Source: an uncultured Prevotellaceae bacterium (GTDB lineage Bacteria; Bacteroidota; Bacteroidia; Bacteroidales; Muribaculaceae). From it: DNA of 40,398 nt. A program made the translations under genes and the position numbers. Below the pieces are notes generated by a model. The model saw only the letters and a list, made by a program, of their open reading frames with translations. It was not told where the DNA came from and did no database searches. Below are positions 1 through 7,512 of the stretch, piece after piece; position 1 is the stretch's first letter; the number at the start of each line of letters is the position of its first letter. The stretch lies in NCBI GenBank assembly GCA_946406035.1, contig CAMJJG010000025.1, forward strand, positions 1 through 40,398, read 5' to 3'.

Positions 1-1161
1 CCGGCGGCGCTCACAGTGGCTACGGACTCATCGCTGCTGCTCCAGGTCACGCTCGCGTCGGTCACGTCGGCGGGATACACTGTCGCAATCAGCTCAACCG
101 TTTCATTTACCAGCAATGTCGCGGAATGACTATTCAGTACCACCGAGTCGGGATAGATTACAGGCTTCTCGACTGTAATAGCGCACTGGCCGCTCTTGTC
201 ATGGCACGTCGCGGTGATAACGCAGGTACCGGGGGATAACGCGGTCACAACGCCGGCGGCGCTCACAGTGGCTACGGACTCATCGCTGCTGCTCCAGGTC
301 ACACTAGCGTCGGTCACGTCGGCGGGATATACCGTCGCACTCAACTCAACCGTTTCATTTACAAGCAATGTCGCGGAATGACTATTCAATACCACAGAGT
401 CGGGATAGATTACCGGTTTCTCGACGGTAATCAAGCACTGGTCGCTCTTGTCCTGGCATGTCGCGGTGATAACGCAGGTGCCGGGGGATAATGCGGTCAC
501 AACGCCTGAGGCGTTCACCGTGGCTACGGACTCATCGCTGCTGCTCCAGGTCACACTAGCATCAGTCACATCGGCGGGATATACCGTCGCACTCAGTTCA
601 ACCGTTTCATTTACCAGCAACGTTGCGGAATGACTATTCAATACCACCGAGTCGGGATAGATTACAGGCTTCTCGACAGTGATCGCGCACTGGTCGCTCT
701 TATCCTGGCATGTCGCCGTGATAACGCAGGTACCGGGAGATAATGCGGTCACAACGCCGGCGGCGCTCACCGTGGCTACGGACTCATCGCTGCTGCTCCA
801 GGTCACACTAGCGTCGGTCACGTCGGCGGGATATACCGTCGCACTCAACTCAACCGTTTCATTTACAAGCAATGTCGCGGAATGACTATTCAATACCACA
901 GAGTCGGGATAGATTACCGGTTTCTCGACGGTAATCAAGCACTGGTCGCTCTTGTCCTGGCATGTCGCGGTGATAACGCAGGTGCCGGGGGATAACGCGG
1001 TCACAACGCCGGCGGCGCTCACCGTGGCTACAGACTCGTCACTGCTACTCCAAGTTACACTAGCATCAGTCACGTCGGCGGGATATACCGTCGCACTCAG
1101 TTCAACCGTTTCATTTACCAGCAATGTTGCGGAATGACTGCTCAACACCACTGAGTCGGGC
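1..1161 (-). repeat. Near-identical 252-bp tandem coding repeats (five units, last partial)
   Basis: Units begin near 1161, 909, 657, 405 and 153 (reading on the minus strand), with an exact 252-base spacing that keeps frame. They differ at only a few positions. Synonymous differences alternate between neighbours: the Val-Glu-Leu codons read one way in the units at about 335 and 840 and another way at about 590 and 1093. The bases before the unit junction also alternate (type A near 431 and 935, type B near 179 and 683). This gives a 504-base higher-order period. Two older, diverged copies follow at 1162-1665. Confidence 0.9.
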
Positions 1162-1895
1162 AATACCTCAGGATTGTCGACGGTAATCAAGCAACTATCA
1201 ATCTTGTCTTGGCAAATCGCATAAACCACGCAGTTACCACGCGAGTAAGCGGTCACCAATCCTGATGGAGATACTCTTGCCACCAAATCATTGCTACTTT
1301 TCCAGAAAATCGTGCCATCGGTCACATCAACGGGGAATACTTTGGCCGTCAGTTGCAGCCTGTCACCCACCAGCAGCGTCTCGGCATGACTACTCAACTC
1401 CACCGCTTCGGGATAGACTACTGATGCCTCCACCGTAATCAGGCAACTGTCAATCTTGTCCTGGCAAACCGCATAAATCATGCATGTGCCACGGGAATAG
1501 GCAGTGACCAGACCGCTAGGCGTAACATTTGCAATTTCGGCATTGGAACTTCTCCAATAGACCTCATCATCAATGACATCAAGAGGAAAAACTTTTGCTG
1601 TCAATTGGAACCGATCACCTATCTGCAAGGTCTCGGAATGACTATTCAACACAACGGAATCGGGAAAAACACGTTCTTTGTAATCACCAGATCCGTCATC
1701 CACCACGATGGGAACAATTGCCGCATTATTGCCGTTCTTTTGTCCAGAACCAACATTTGTCTTTGCACCCAGCTCCTCGCCACTGCCATCATAGCTAAAG
1801 CTGGTCGACTCATCAAGCGGTAAAGCCATCGCACATAGTGGCAACAATGATACCATCAGCATTGTACATGCTGTCCTGAGTAATCTTTCAAACAT
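1..1895 (-). CDS. Secreted multi-repeat Ig-like (BIG2-type) domain protein, partial (3' end outside window)
   Basis: The reading frame is open from an ATG at 1895 down to base 1, so about 631 residues of the N-terminal part are present. Residues 1-24 look like a signal peptide: a basic start (MFERLLRT), a hydrophobic core, then a cleavage-like CAMA. A polar Gly/Asn linker follows to about residue 77. From there on the protein is tandem units of 84 residues (252 bases). Two units are diverged (about 1665-1162) and the next five, the last one partial, are almost identical (about 1161-1). Each unit has the bacterial Ig-like pattern: PDSVVL start, a hydrophobic LSATVYPADVTD strand, the WSSSDESVATV core, GVVTAL, then a Cys-rich end (TCQDKSDQC) and CLITVE. 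Three cysteines per unit are conserved. Such proteins are usually exported and surface exposed, acting in adhesion or as spacers. The functional domain, if there is one, would lie beyond the left edge, so no specific role can be given. A promoter lies at 1978-2008. Confidence 0.85.
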   Translation of the reverse strand, partial: MFERLLRTACTMLMVSLLPLCAMALPLDESTSFSYDGSGEELGAKTNVGSGQKNGNNAAIVPIVVDDGSGDYKERVFPDSVVLNSHSETLQIGDRFQLTAKVFPLDVIDDEVYWRSSNAEIANVTPSGLVTAYSRGTCMIYAVCQDKIDSCLITVEASVVYPEAVELSSHAETLLVGDRLQLTAKVFPVDVTDGTIFWKSSNDLVARVSPSGLVTAYSRGNCVVYAICQDKIDSCLITVDNPEVLPDSVVLSSHSATLLVNETVELSATVYPADVTDASVTWSSSDESVATVSAAGVVTALSPGTCVITATCQDKSDQCLITVEKPVIYPDSVVLNSHSATLLVNETVELSATVYPADVTDASVTWSSSDESVATVSAAGVVTALSPGTCVITATCQDKSDQCAITVEKPVIYPDSVVLNSHSATLLVNETVELSATVYPADVTDASVTWSSSDESVATVNASGVVTALSPGTCVITATCQDKSDQCLITVEKPVIYPDSVVLNSHSATLLVNETVELSATVYPADVTDASVTWSSSDESVATVSAAGVVTALSPGTCVITATCHDKSGQCAITVEKPVIYPDSVVLNSHSATLLVNETVELIATVYPADVTDASVTWSSSDESVATVSAA

Positions 1896-1977
1896 GATGT
1901 TAACTCAATTAAAATTATCTTGCCCGTTTATGCTTTATAATTAATTGAAGGTTTGGTTAAACATATAAAGCAATGCG

Positions 1978-2008
1978 CAAAATTATAAATAAAATTAAAA
2001 TCCAACAA
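1978..2008 (-). promoter_or_regulatory. Bacteroidetes-type promoter of the Ig-repeat gene
   Basis: On the minus strand a TAATTTTG -7 element (1978-1985) is preceded, after 20 bases, by TTG (2006-2008). This fits the Bacteroidetes consensus TTTG-N19/20-TAnnTTTG. It would leave an A/T-rich 5' leader of about 75 bases before the ATG at 1895. Confidence 0.55.
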
Positions 2009-2177
2009 TAAAATGTCAAAAAAACGCAAAAAACTTTCAGAAAATTACTGCTTATAATCATGTATGACCCTCAAAATTGCGACCTTTTCGCCTTAAACAC
2101 CCGCATTTCAAGCCTTTATCCCGTCATATAGGTTTTAACTCATGACAACACAACCACAACCCCTAATCAGATATCAC

Positions 2178-2222
2178 AAGAGCGGCATCCAAGCCGCTAT
2201 TTCACGCCTGGATGCCGCTCTT
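2178..2222. repeat. Perfect 14-bp inverted repeat / hairpin
   Basis: The arms at 2178-2191 (AAGAGCGGCATCCA) and 2209-2222 are exactly complementary, with a 17-base loop. No run of T follows on either strand, so it is not a standard intrinsic terminator. It lies about 130 bases past the stop codon of the M16 peptidase gene and could be its 3' mRNA end, or a mobile palindromic element. Confidence 0.7.
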
Positions 2223-2352
2223 GGACTGCTGGATTTATTCTCTGCAATTTTTGTTGACCCATTCACCGCGTTTATCAAGCAAATTGCACAAACATGTGTG
2301 ACTGGCTGCGGAAACCAAATTTGGGGCCAACTGCTGTCTCGTTACTGTATTT

Positions 2353-5262
2353 TCAACGTTTTTTGGATTTTGTCTCTTTGGTCTTATAGATATCATCCTT
2401 CTTGACCAACTCGACAGCGCCATATCCGGCTAGCGCCTTGAGGTCGAGTTTCTTCACGTCACCCACGATTACCAGTTCATAGGGCTGGCCCTTGATGTGC
2501 TGACGATAGAAGGCCTCCACATCGGCCTGTGACAGGCTGGGCAAGAGCCGAACCAGGGTAGCACGTTCGTCGCTCGTGTAGCCACGACGCTCCTCGGCAG
2601 CCACAAACCTTGATTTGCCTCGGAATGAAGGATAGGAATTGTTGATGCCATTGAGCAGACTCTGCCGGGCGACATCAAGGTTCTCACTACTCATGGGCAT
2701 GTCGTTAACTAGCGAGTCCAGCAATGCGATGGCCTGCATAGCTTTATCTCCCTGCGTCCCGATAAAGGCGATGAAAGCGCTGGGATCGGTCGATTGGGCC
2801 AGATTGGGGGTTATTGCCAATCCTTGGGTCGAATAGGCCAGGGAGCGGAACTCTCTCACTTGCTGGAACAGCACCGATGACATATCGCCACCAAAATAAT
2901 TGCCCCACAGCTCGAGCAATGCCTTATCACGGTCGCTGGTCACTGCTTGCAGCGGGCGATACAAGCCAACGAGCGTCTGGCGCGATTTGGGCATGTTAAA
3001 AATATAGACTTTTTTCTCCTGAGGCGTTAGCATTCTGACATCTTGCAGCGGATTGTCAAGCGTTCCCGCCAACTGGGGCAACTGTGCACTCACGGCTCCA
3101 GCCACTTGCTGTGCAGTCAGTTGTCCTGTATATGAGATATCATAGCGGCAATCAAGCAACCGCTTGAACGAAGCAATGAGATCCTCAGCATCGACCTTCT
3201 TCAATTCCTTGCTGGTCAGTCGGTTCAGGAAATCTGACTGCGAGCCGCGTATCACCTTGCTGATCATCGCTCCAAATACGTTAGAATTGTCATCCCAGAA
3301 CGATTTCTCGTCGGGTCCAGCCGCATCCTTGACGTCATCCAGCTTCTCTTTATCGGCCTTAACTCGGTCCAGGAAATGAGATAACAGCTTGAGCGTGGGC
3401 ACCAGATTGGCGTCTTCTCCCGTTAGGGTAATTGAGCATTCCTGTTCATCAGCCGTCATTTCCATTTTGGCGCCCAACTGCTGCATGGCCGCACCAAACG
3501 CCTTGACATCCAACGAATCGGTGCCCAGCATGACCACATAATCGGGAGCGACCTCGAGCAGCTTGTCGTGACGGTATCCCTTGTGGAAGTTAATCTGCAA
3601 GGTAAAAATGTCATTCACTGGATTCTGGCTGGCATACAAATTGTTGCCTCCAGGGAGTTTTGCCCGCTGAATCTCGCGGCTAAAGTCGAGGAGTCTGGGA
3701 GCCACATCGGCCGTTGGCAGTTGCTCAAGGTGGCGGGCAAACGCCGACTTGTCGTTGGCATGTTGTGGAACCACTGGCGTGAACTCAGGCTTGGTGACTT
3801 TCTCGGCTGGGCAACGACCGTTCTTCTTGTGCAAGAGCATGTAATCACCCGTGAAATACTTGCGCGCCACGCGGATGACATCGTCGCGGGTGACGCCGTC
3901 GATGCGCTCCTGCAAGTTCAAGTAATCATTCCACGACACGCCTGCCGACATGGCTGCCACCATGAGCTCGGAACGCTTGGAAACCGTTTCGAGAGCCATC
4001 TTGCTCTCGCGGGTCAACATCTGCTTAACCGATGTCATCTCGTCGCTGTTAAACTCTCCGTTGATGAGTTTTTCGATCTGCCCGAGACACAGGTTCTCGG
4101 CCGTTTTGGCTCTACAGAAGAGTTTGGGGACCACCATCACCATCACACCGCCCGTCTGGTTGAAGGCAATGTGCTGGGACATGGCCATGTACACGCGGTT
4201 CTTGTTGCTCAATTCATCGAGCAGACCCGTATTGTTATCATTGTTGAGCAGGGCCATAGCCACCTTGAGTGCTGGTGCATCGGGATCAAACTCGGTGGGC
4301 GCCCTGAAGAGCATGATGCTCATCTTAATGATGGGAATCGGATACAGGAATTTATCCTCGACCTTGCCGTTGAGCGGCGGATTAACCACCTGCTGGCGCA
4401 CGGGCTTCACACCTCGCTCCAGGCGACCAAAGGTGCGCTCAAGCAGCGGCTTCAATGTTGACGGGTCGATGTCGCCCGACATGATGAGTCCCATGTTAGA
4501 AGCCACATAGTATTTCTTGTAAAAGGCCTCCATGTCAGACAGCTTGGGGTTCTTCAGGCTCTCGGTACTGCCCACGATGGGGTAAGCGTAGGGCGTCCCG
4601 GCCAGGAACTTGCCGGCAATCTGCTCGAGCATCATTGCGCCGGCGTTATCGGAATACATGTTCTTTTCCTCATAGACCGTCTCCAGCTCACCCTGGAACA
4701 GGCGAAAGACAGGATGAATCAGGCGGTGACTGTTGAGCTCACACCATTGCTCGACAAATTGGGGCGAGAACGTATTATGATAATAGGTAAAATCATAGGA
4801 TGTTCCCGCATTAAGCTCCGAACCGCCGTATTGTGACGTCAAGCGGCTGAACTCGTTGGGGATGGCATACTGCGATGCCTTGACATTCAACCGATTGATA
4901 TCTTGCTGAATCGCTTTTCTCTCATTCTGATCGGCCGTCAGCGCCAGCTGGTCATACTTCATCGAGATGGAGTCCAGGTAAACCTTCTCGGCCGCATAAT
5001 CGACGGTGCCCAATTCATCGGTGCCCTTAAACATGATGTGCTCAAAATAGTGGGCAATGCCCGTGTTGGGACAATCTATGGCCCCGGCATTGACAACGAC
5101 GGCCCCAAACACTTTGGGCTGGCTATGGTCAACATTGAGCCACACCTTCATGCCATTGCTCAACACCAGTTCCTGCACCTGCAGCGGTGACGCCTGGGAC
5201 AGTGCCAGTAACGGCCAACATACACTCAAGAGGTAAATTAATAGAACTCTTTTCATATTCAT
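2353..5262 (-). CDS. M16 family zinc metallopeptidase (pitrilysin/insulinase type), two-repeat form
   Basis: This predicted periplasmic protease has 969 residues, the normal size for the fused two-half M16 family. Residues 3-24 form a signal peptide (MKRVLLIYLLSVCWPLLALSQA). The inverted zinc motif HYFEH is at residues 71-75. The third ligand is expected in the ELETVYEEK segment around 192-199. The N-terminal half is the catalytic M16 unit; the C-terminal half, with the LVGLYRP and REFRSLAYS segments, looks like the non-catalytic clamshell partner. The frame could start further up at 5328, but a strong promoter at 5285-5316 lies inside that extension, and the signal peptide begins at 5262 (or 5256), so I chose 5262. 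It is downstream of the parvulin isomerase gene but separated from it by a terminator. The likely job is degradation of peptides in the envelope; the substrate is unknown. Confidence 0.92.
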   Translation of the reverse strand: MNMKRVLLIYLLSVCWPLLALSQASPLQVQELVLSNGMKVWLNVDHSQPKVFGAVVVNAGAIDCPNTGIAHYFEHIMFKGTDELGTVDYAAEKVYLDSISMKYDQLALTADQNERKAIQQDINRLNVKASQYAIPNEFSRLTSQYGGSELNAGTSYDFTYYHNTFSPQFVEQWCELNSHRLIHPVFRLFQGELETVYEEKNMYSDNAGAMMLEQIAGKFLAGTPYAYPIVGSTESLKNPKLSDMEAFYKKYYVASNMGLIMSGDIDPSTLKPLLERTFGRLERGVKPVRQQVVNPPLNGKVEDKFLYPIPIIKMSIMLFRAPTEFDPDAPALKVAMALLNNDNNTGLLDELSNKNRVYMAMSQHIAFNQTGGVMVMVVPKLFCRAKTAENLCLGQIEKLINGEFNSDEMTSVKQMLTRESKMALETVSKRSELMVAAMSAGVSWNDYLNLQERIDGVTRDDVIRVARKYFTGDYMLLHKKNGRCPAEKVTKPEFTPVVPQHANDKSAFARHLEQLPTADVAPRLLDFSREIQRAKLPGGNNLYASQNPVNDIFTLQINFHKGYRHDKLLEVAPDYVVMLGTDSLDVKAFGAAMQQLGAKMEMTADEQECSITLTGEDANLVPTLKLLSHFLDRVKADKEKLDDVKDAAGPDEKSFWDDNSNVFGAMISKVIRGSQSDFLNRLTSKELKKVDAEDLIASFKRLLDCRYDISYTGQLTAQQVAGAVSAQLPQLAGTLDNPLQDVRMLTPQEKKVYIFNMPKSRQTLVGLYRPLQAVTSDRDKALLELWGNYFGGDMSSVLFQQVREFRSLAYSTQGLAITPNLAQSTDPSAFIAFIGTQGDKAMQAIALLDSLVNDMPMSSENLDVARQSLLNGINNSYPSFRGKSRFVAAEERRGYTSDERATLVRLLPSLSQADVEAFYRQHIKGQPYELVIVGDVKKLDLKALAGYGAVELVKKDDIYKTKETKSKKR

Positions 5263-5284
5263 AACGGCTTTTATTAACACATTG

Positions 5285-5316
5285 CAAAAGTAATACAATT
5301 CAGCCAAATCATCAAA
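5285..5316 (-). promoter_or_regulatory. Promoter of the M16 peptidase gene
   Basis: On the minus strand, TTTG (5313-5316), a 20-base spacer and TACTTTTG (5285-5292) match the Bacteroidetes promoter consensus exactly. Transcription would begin about 17 bases before the start codon at 5262. This decides against the upstream ATG at 5328. Confidence 0.75.
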
Positions 5317-5330
5317 TGCTGACTCCATTC

Positions 5331-5364
5331 AAAAAAAACCGGAGCCCCACGCAGTAGAGCCCCG
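5331..5364 (-). terminator. Intrinsic terminator after the parvulin isomerase gene
   Basis: Read on the minus strand, bases 5364-5340 form a roughly 10-bp GC-rich stem with three G-U pairs and a 5-base loop. Eight T follow directly (the A run at 5331-5338). It lies 36 bases past the stop codon at 5400. Confidence 0.75.
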
Positions 5365-5399
5365 ATTGATTATTTTGCACTCGATCAAGCAATAATCAC

Positions 5400-7319
5400 T
5401 TATTTGATCTTTTTGAGAACCTTCTTACTGATCTTGGCGGGATACTTGCGGGCCAGTTCCTCTTTCCAGCGCTGCTCGAGCACATCCTGGTAATCGCTGG
5501 TGACGGCACCGCGCACGTCGGACATCTCCTCGGGCTGATTGATGATGCCACCCTCAAGAATCAGAAACTCGGGGAAGCCTTTGCGCTCGGGCTTCTCTCC
5601 CACATGGAATGCCAGGTAATCGGCCAGGTTATTCTCGCCCTTCTTGACTACCATGCGCTCCATGCGGATGTCGTTACCATACTTGTGGTGCAACGCGTCG
5701 GTGAGCGTGTCGGCTCCAAACTTCGTCATGTCTTGTTTTACCAGATTGAGCACGCTGTCACTCTTGGCGCTCAGGATGATACCCTTGAAGTGAGGCTCGT
5801 CCCAGTTATACTTGGCTCTATTCTCGATGAAATACTGCTCCAGACCAACGGTGTCCTTGGCTGCGGCCTTCCACACGCGGCGGTTGCTGATCTCAAACAA
5901 CAACATGCCATCGCGGTACTCGTTGAGCAGGTTGCGGTACTCGGGGTTGGTCTTGACCAACTCGCGGGCATTGTAGTCAACCAGCGCCTTCTCGGCAACG
6001 GCGTCAACCTTCGACATGAGGAATTCCTTGGCCTTAGCGACGTCGGGAATCTTAACCGCGGTATTCAGCAGGGGCATGAGCTCAGACATTGTTGCCGATT
6101 GCTTTTTGCCATAGTAGAACAACGGCGTCGTTGAGCCCTTGATGGTCTGGACAATAAAGGCCGAGTCGAGCGAGCCATTATCACTCAGGGCCTTGGTCAA
6201 GTAACCGTCCAGGGCGGGATTGAGGCGGTAGTTGCACTTCTGCTTGAGGTCGTTCAAGCGGCGATCTCGTATCATGCCCGAACGCTCGTCACGATTGATG
6301 GCATTGTCGATGGCGGGACGCATTTCCTCGAACGAGGGGGCGCCATGAGCCACTTTCTTGACAATATGGTAACCAAATTGGGTAGCAAACGGCTCACTGA
6401 TCTCACCGTCGGCCAGGCCGAAGGAGATGTCCTCAAACGGCTGAACCATGCGACCGCGACCAAACCAACCCAGGTCACCGCCACGACGGGCCGAACCGTC
6501 CTGAGATTCCTTCTGCGCCAGTTCCTCAAAGTTGGCACCAGCCTTGAGCAGAGCGTAGATAGAATCTATCTGGGCCTTGCAGACGGCCTTCTGCTCATCG
6601 GTGGCATCTTTGGGGAAGAGCTTGAGGATGTGCTTGGCGTGAACATCGTTGCGCTCACGCGTGTTGTTCACACGCACCATGTGGATGCCAAATTGGGTCT
6701 TGAACGGCATCGACACCGCACCAACTGGGGTGTTATACACCTCGGTCTCAAAGCCATAGGGGAACATTCCAGCGCTAATGAATCCGTAGTGTCCGTGGTT
6801 GCGAGGCTTGGACGGGTCGCTCGAGAAGCGATCCACCAGGTCGGACCATTGCTCGCCAGCAAGGATGCAGTTGCGGATGCTGTCCATGCGGTTCATGTTA
6901 GCCTGGGTCGTGGCTTCATCATTGCCCAGCGGCATCATGAAGTGATCGATGTCTATTTCCTTCTTGCTGCGCTCATAGGCCTCGGTAACAAACTGCCAGT
7001 GATAGGTAGTGTCCTCGGTTAGGTAGGGCGCCGCCAGTTCCTTTTGATAGCCTTCAAATTCTGTCTTGAACACCTGGGTCGTGTCGATGCCGGCTGCCTC
7101 GGCGTCGGCCACCTTCTGCTTGTAGAGCACAAAGCGGTCAACATACTGCTCAAGGGTCTCCTTCTCGACCTGTTGCTGGTTGTTCTTGTGATAAAGGTAC
7201 TCAAACTCCGAGAGCCTGATGTCTTTGCCGTTGATGGTCATGAGGACAGGATCCCCCTTAGCAATAGCGAGGATCGTAGTTCCCAACAGCAATGAAGAGA
7301 TCAAAAGTTTTGCTTTCAT
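5400..7319 (-). CDS. Periplasmic peptidyl-prolyl isomerase with two parvulin domains (PpiC/SurA-like)
   Basis: This 639-residue protein begins with a signal peptide (residues 1-20, ending AIAKG). An N-terminal helical region resembling SurA-type chaperones covers about 25-115. Two parvulin (rotamase) domains follow. The first, about 121-218, has the HGHYGF and FKTQFGIHMV signatures. The second, about 225-323, is the better match, with HAKHIL, GSARRGGDLGWFGRGRM and FATQFGYHIV. The rest, about 330-639, is a lysine-rich helical C-terminal part of no recognised fold. By family it should help fold or target outer-membrane proteins in the periplasm. It lies after recQ on the same strand, but a terminator-like hairpin lies between them. 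I found no TAnnTTTG element in the 193-base spacer, so how it is transcribed is unclear. Its neighbours tig, clpP, clpX and the M16 protease are also protein quality-control genes. Confidence 0.9.
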   Translation of the reverse strand: MKAKLLISSLLLGTTILAIAKGDPVLMTINGKDIRLSEFEYLYHKNNQQQVEKETLEQYVDRFVLYKQKVADAEAAGIDTTQVFKTEFEGYQKELAAPYLTEDTTYHWQFVTEAYERSKKEIDIDHFMMPLGNDEATTQANMNRMDSIRNCILAGEQWSDLVDRFSSDPSKPRNHGHYGFISAGMFPYGFETEVYNTPVGAVSMPFKTQFGIHMVRVNNTRERNDVHAKHILKLFPKDATDEQKAVCKAQIDSIYALLKAGANFEELAQKESQDGSARRGGDLGWFGRGRMVQPFEDISFGLADGEISEPFATQFGYHIVKKVAHGAPSFEEMRPAIDNAINRDERSGMIRDRRLNDLKQKCNYRLNPALDGYLTKALSDNGSLDSAFIVQTIKGSTTPLFYYGKKQSATMSELMPLLNTAVKIPDVAKAKEFLMSKVDAVAEKALVDYNARELVKTNPEYRNLLNEYRDGMLLFEISNRRVWKAAAKDTVGLEQYFIENRAKYNWDEPHFKGIILSAKSDSVLNLVKQDMTKFGADTLTDALHHKYGNDIRMERMVVKKGENNLADYLAFHVGEKPERKGFPEFLILEGGIINQPEEMSDVRGAVTSDYQDVLEQRWKEELARKYPAKISKKVLKKIK

Positions 7320-7435
7320 CTTCTTAGTTGGTTTGATTTCTATATTTTACGTTTTTTCATTCTTTTTTACTATAATGTAACGCACTGCCGCGTGAAAAAT
7401 TATATCGGCCACCATTTTTTTTCTCTTATCTGGCT

Positions 7436-7484
7436 AAAACAATGAGCCCTGGCCCAGACACGACGGTGCTGGCACAGGGCTCAT
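7436..7484 (-). terminator. Intrinsic terminator after recQ
   Basis: A perfect 10-bp stem (7475-7484 with 7442-7451) is extended inward by further G-C pairs. On the minus strand a short T run (TTGTTTT) follows. It lies about 29 bases past the recQ stop codon. Confidence 0.65.
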
Positions 7485-7512
7485 GGGATAATTCTCAGGC
7501 GACAGCGATGCA

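Larger units (their letters stand above)
1896..2352. other. Intergenic spacer, 457 bp
   Basis: No gene is supported here. The part next to the Ig-repeat gene is very A/T-rich and holds its promoter. A perfect 14-bp inverted repeat lies at 2178-2222. The short reading frames in the spacer have no coding character. Confidence 0.7.

Noticed and set aside
1..1161. Regular repeats as a CRISPR array
   Set aside because: The unit is 252 bases, continuous, in frame and coding for an Ig-like domain; there are no unique spacers.
2142..2405. 87-codon plus-strand frame in the spacer after the M16 gene
   Set aside because: It covers the perfect hairpin and overlaps the 3' end of the M16 gene on the other strand; no coding features.
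3568..4461. 297-codon frame on the plus strand inside the M16 peptidase gene
   Set aside because: It is antisense to a clear M16 protease; the protein is His/Leu/Val-rich low complexity caused by codon bias on the other strand.
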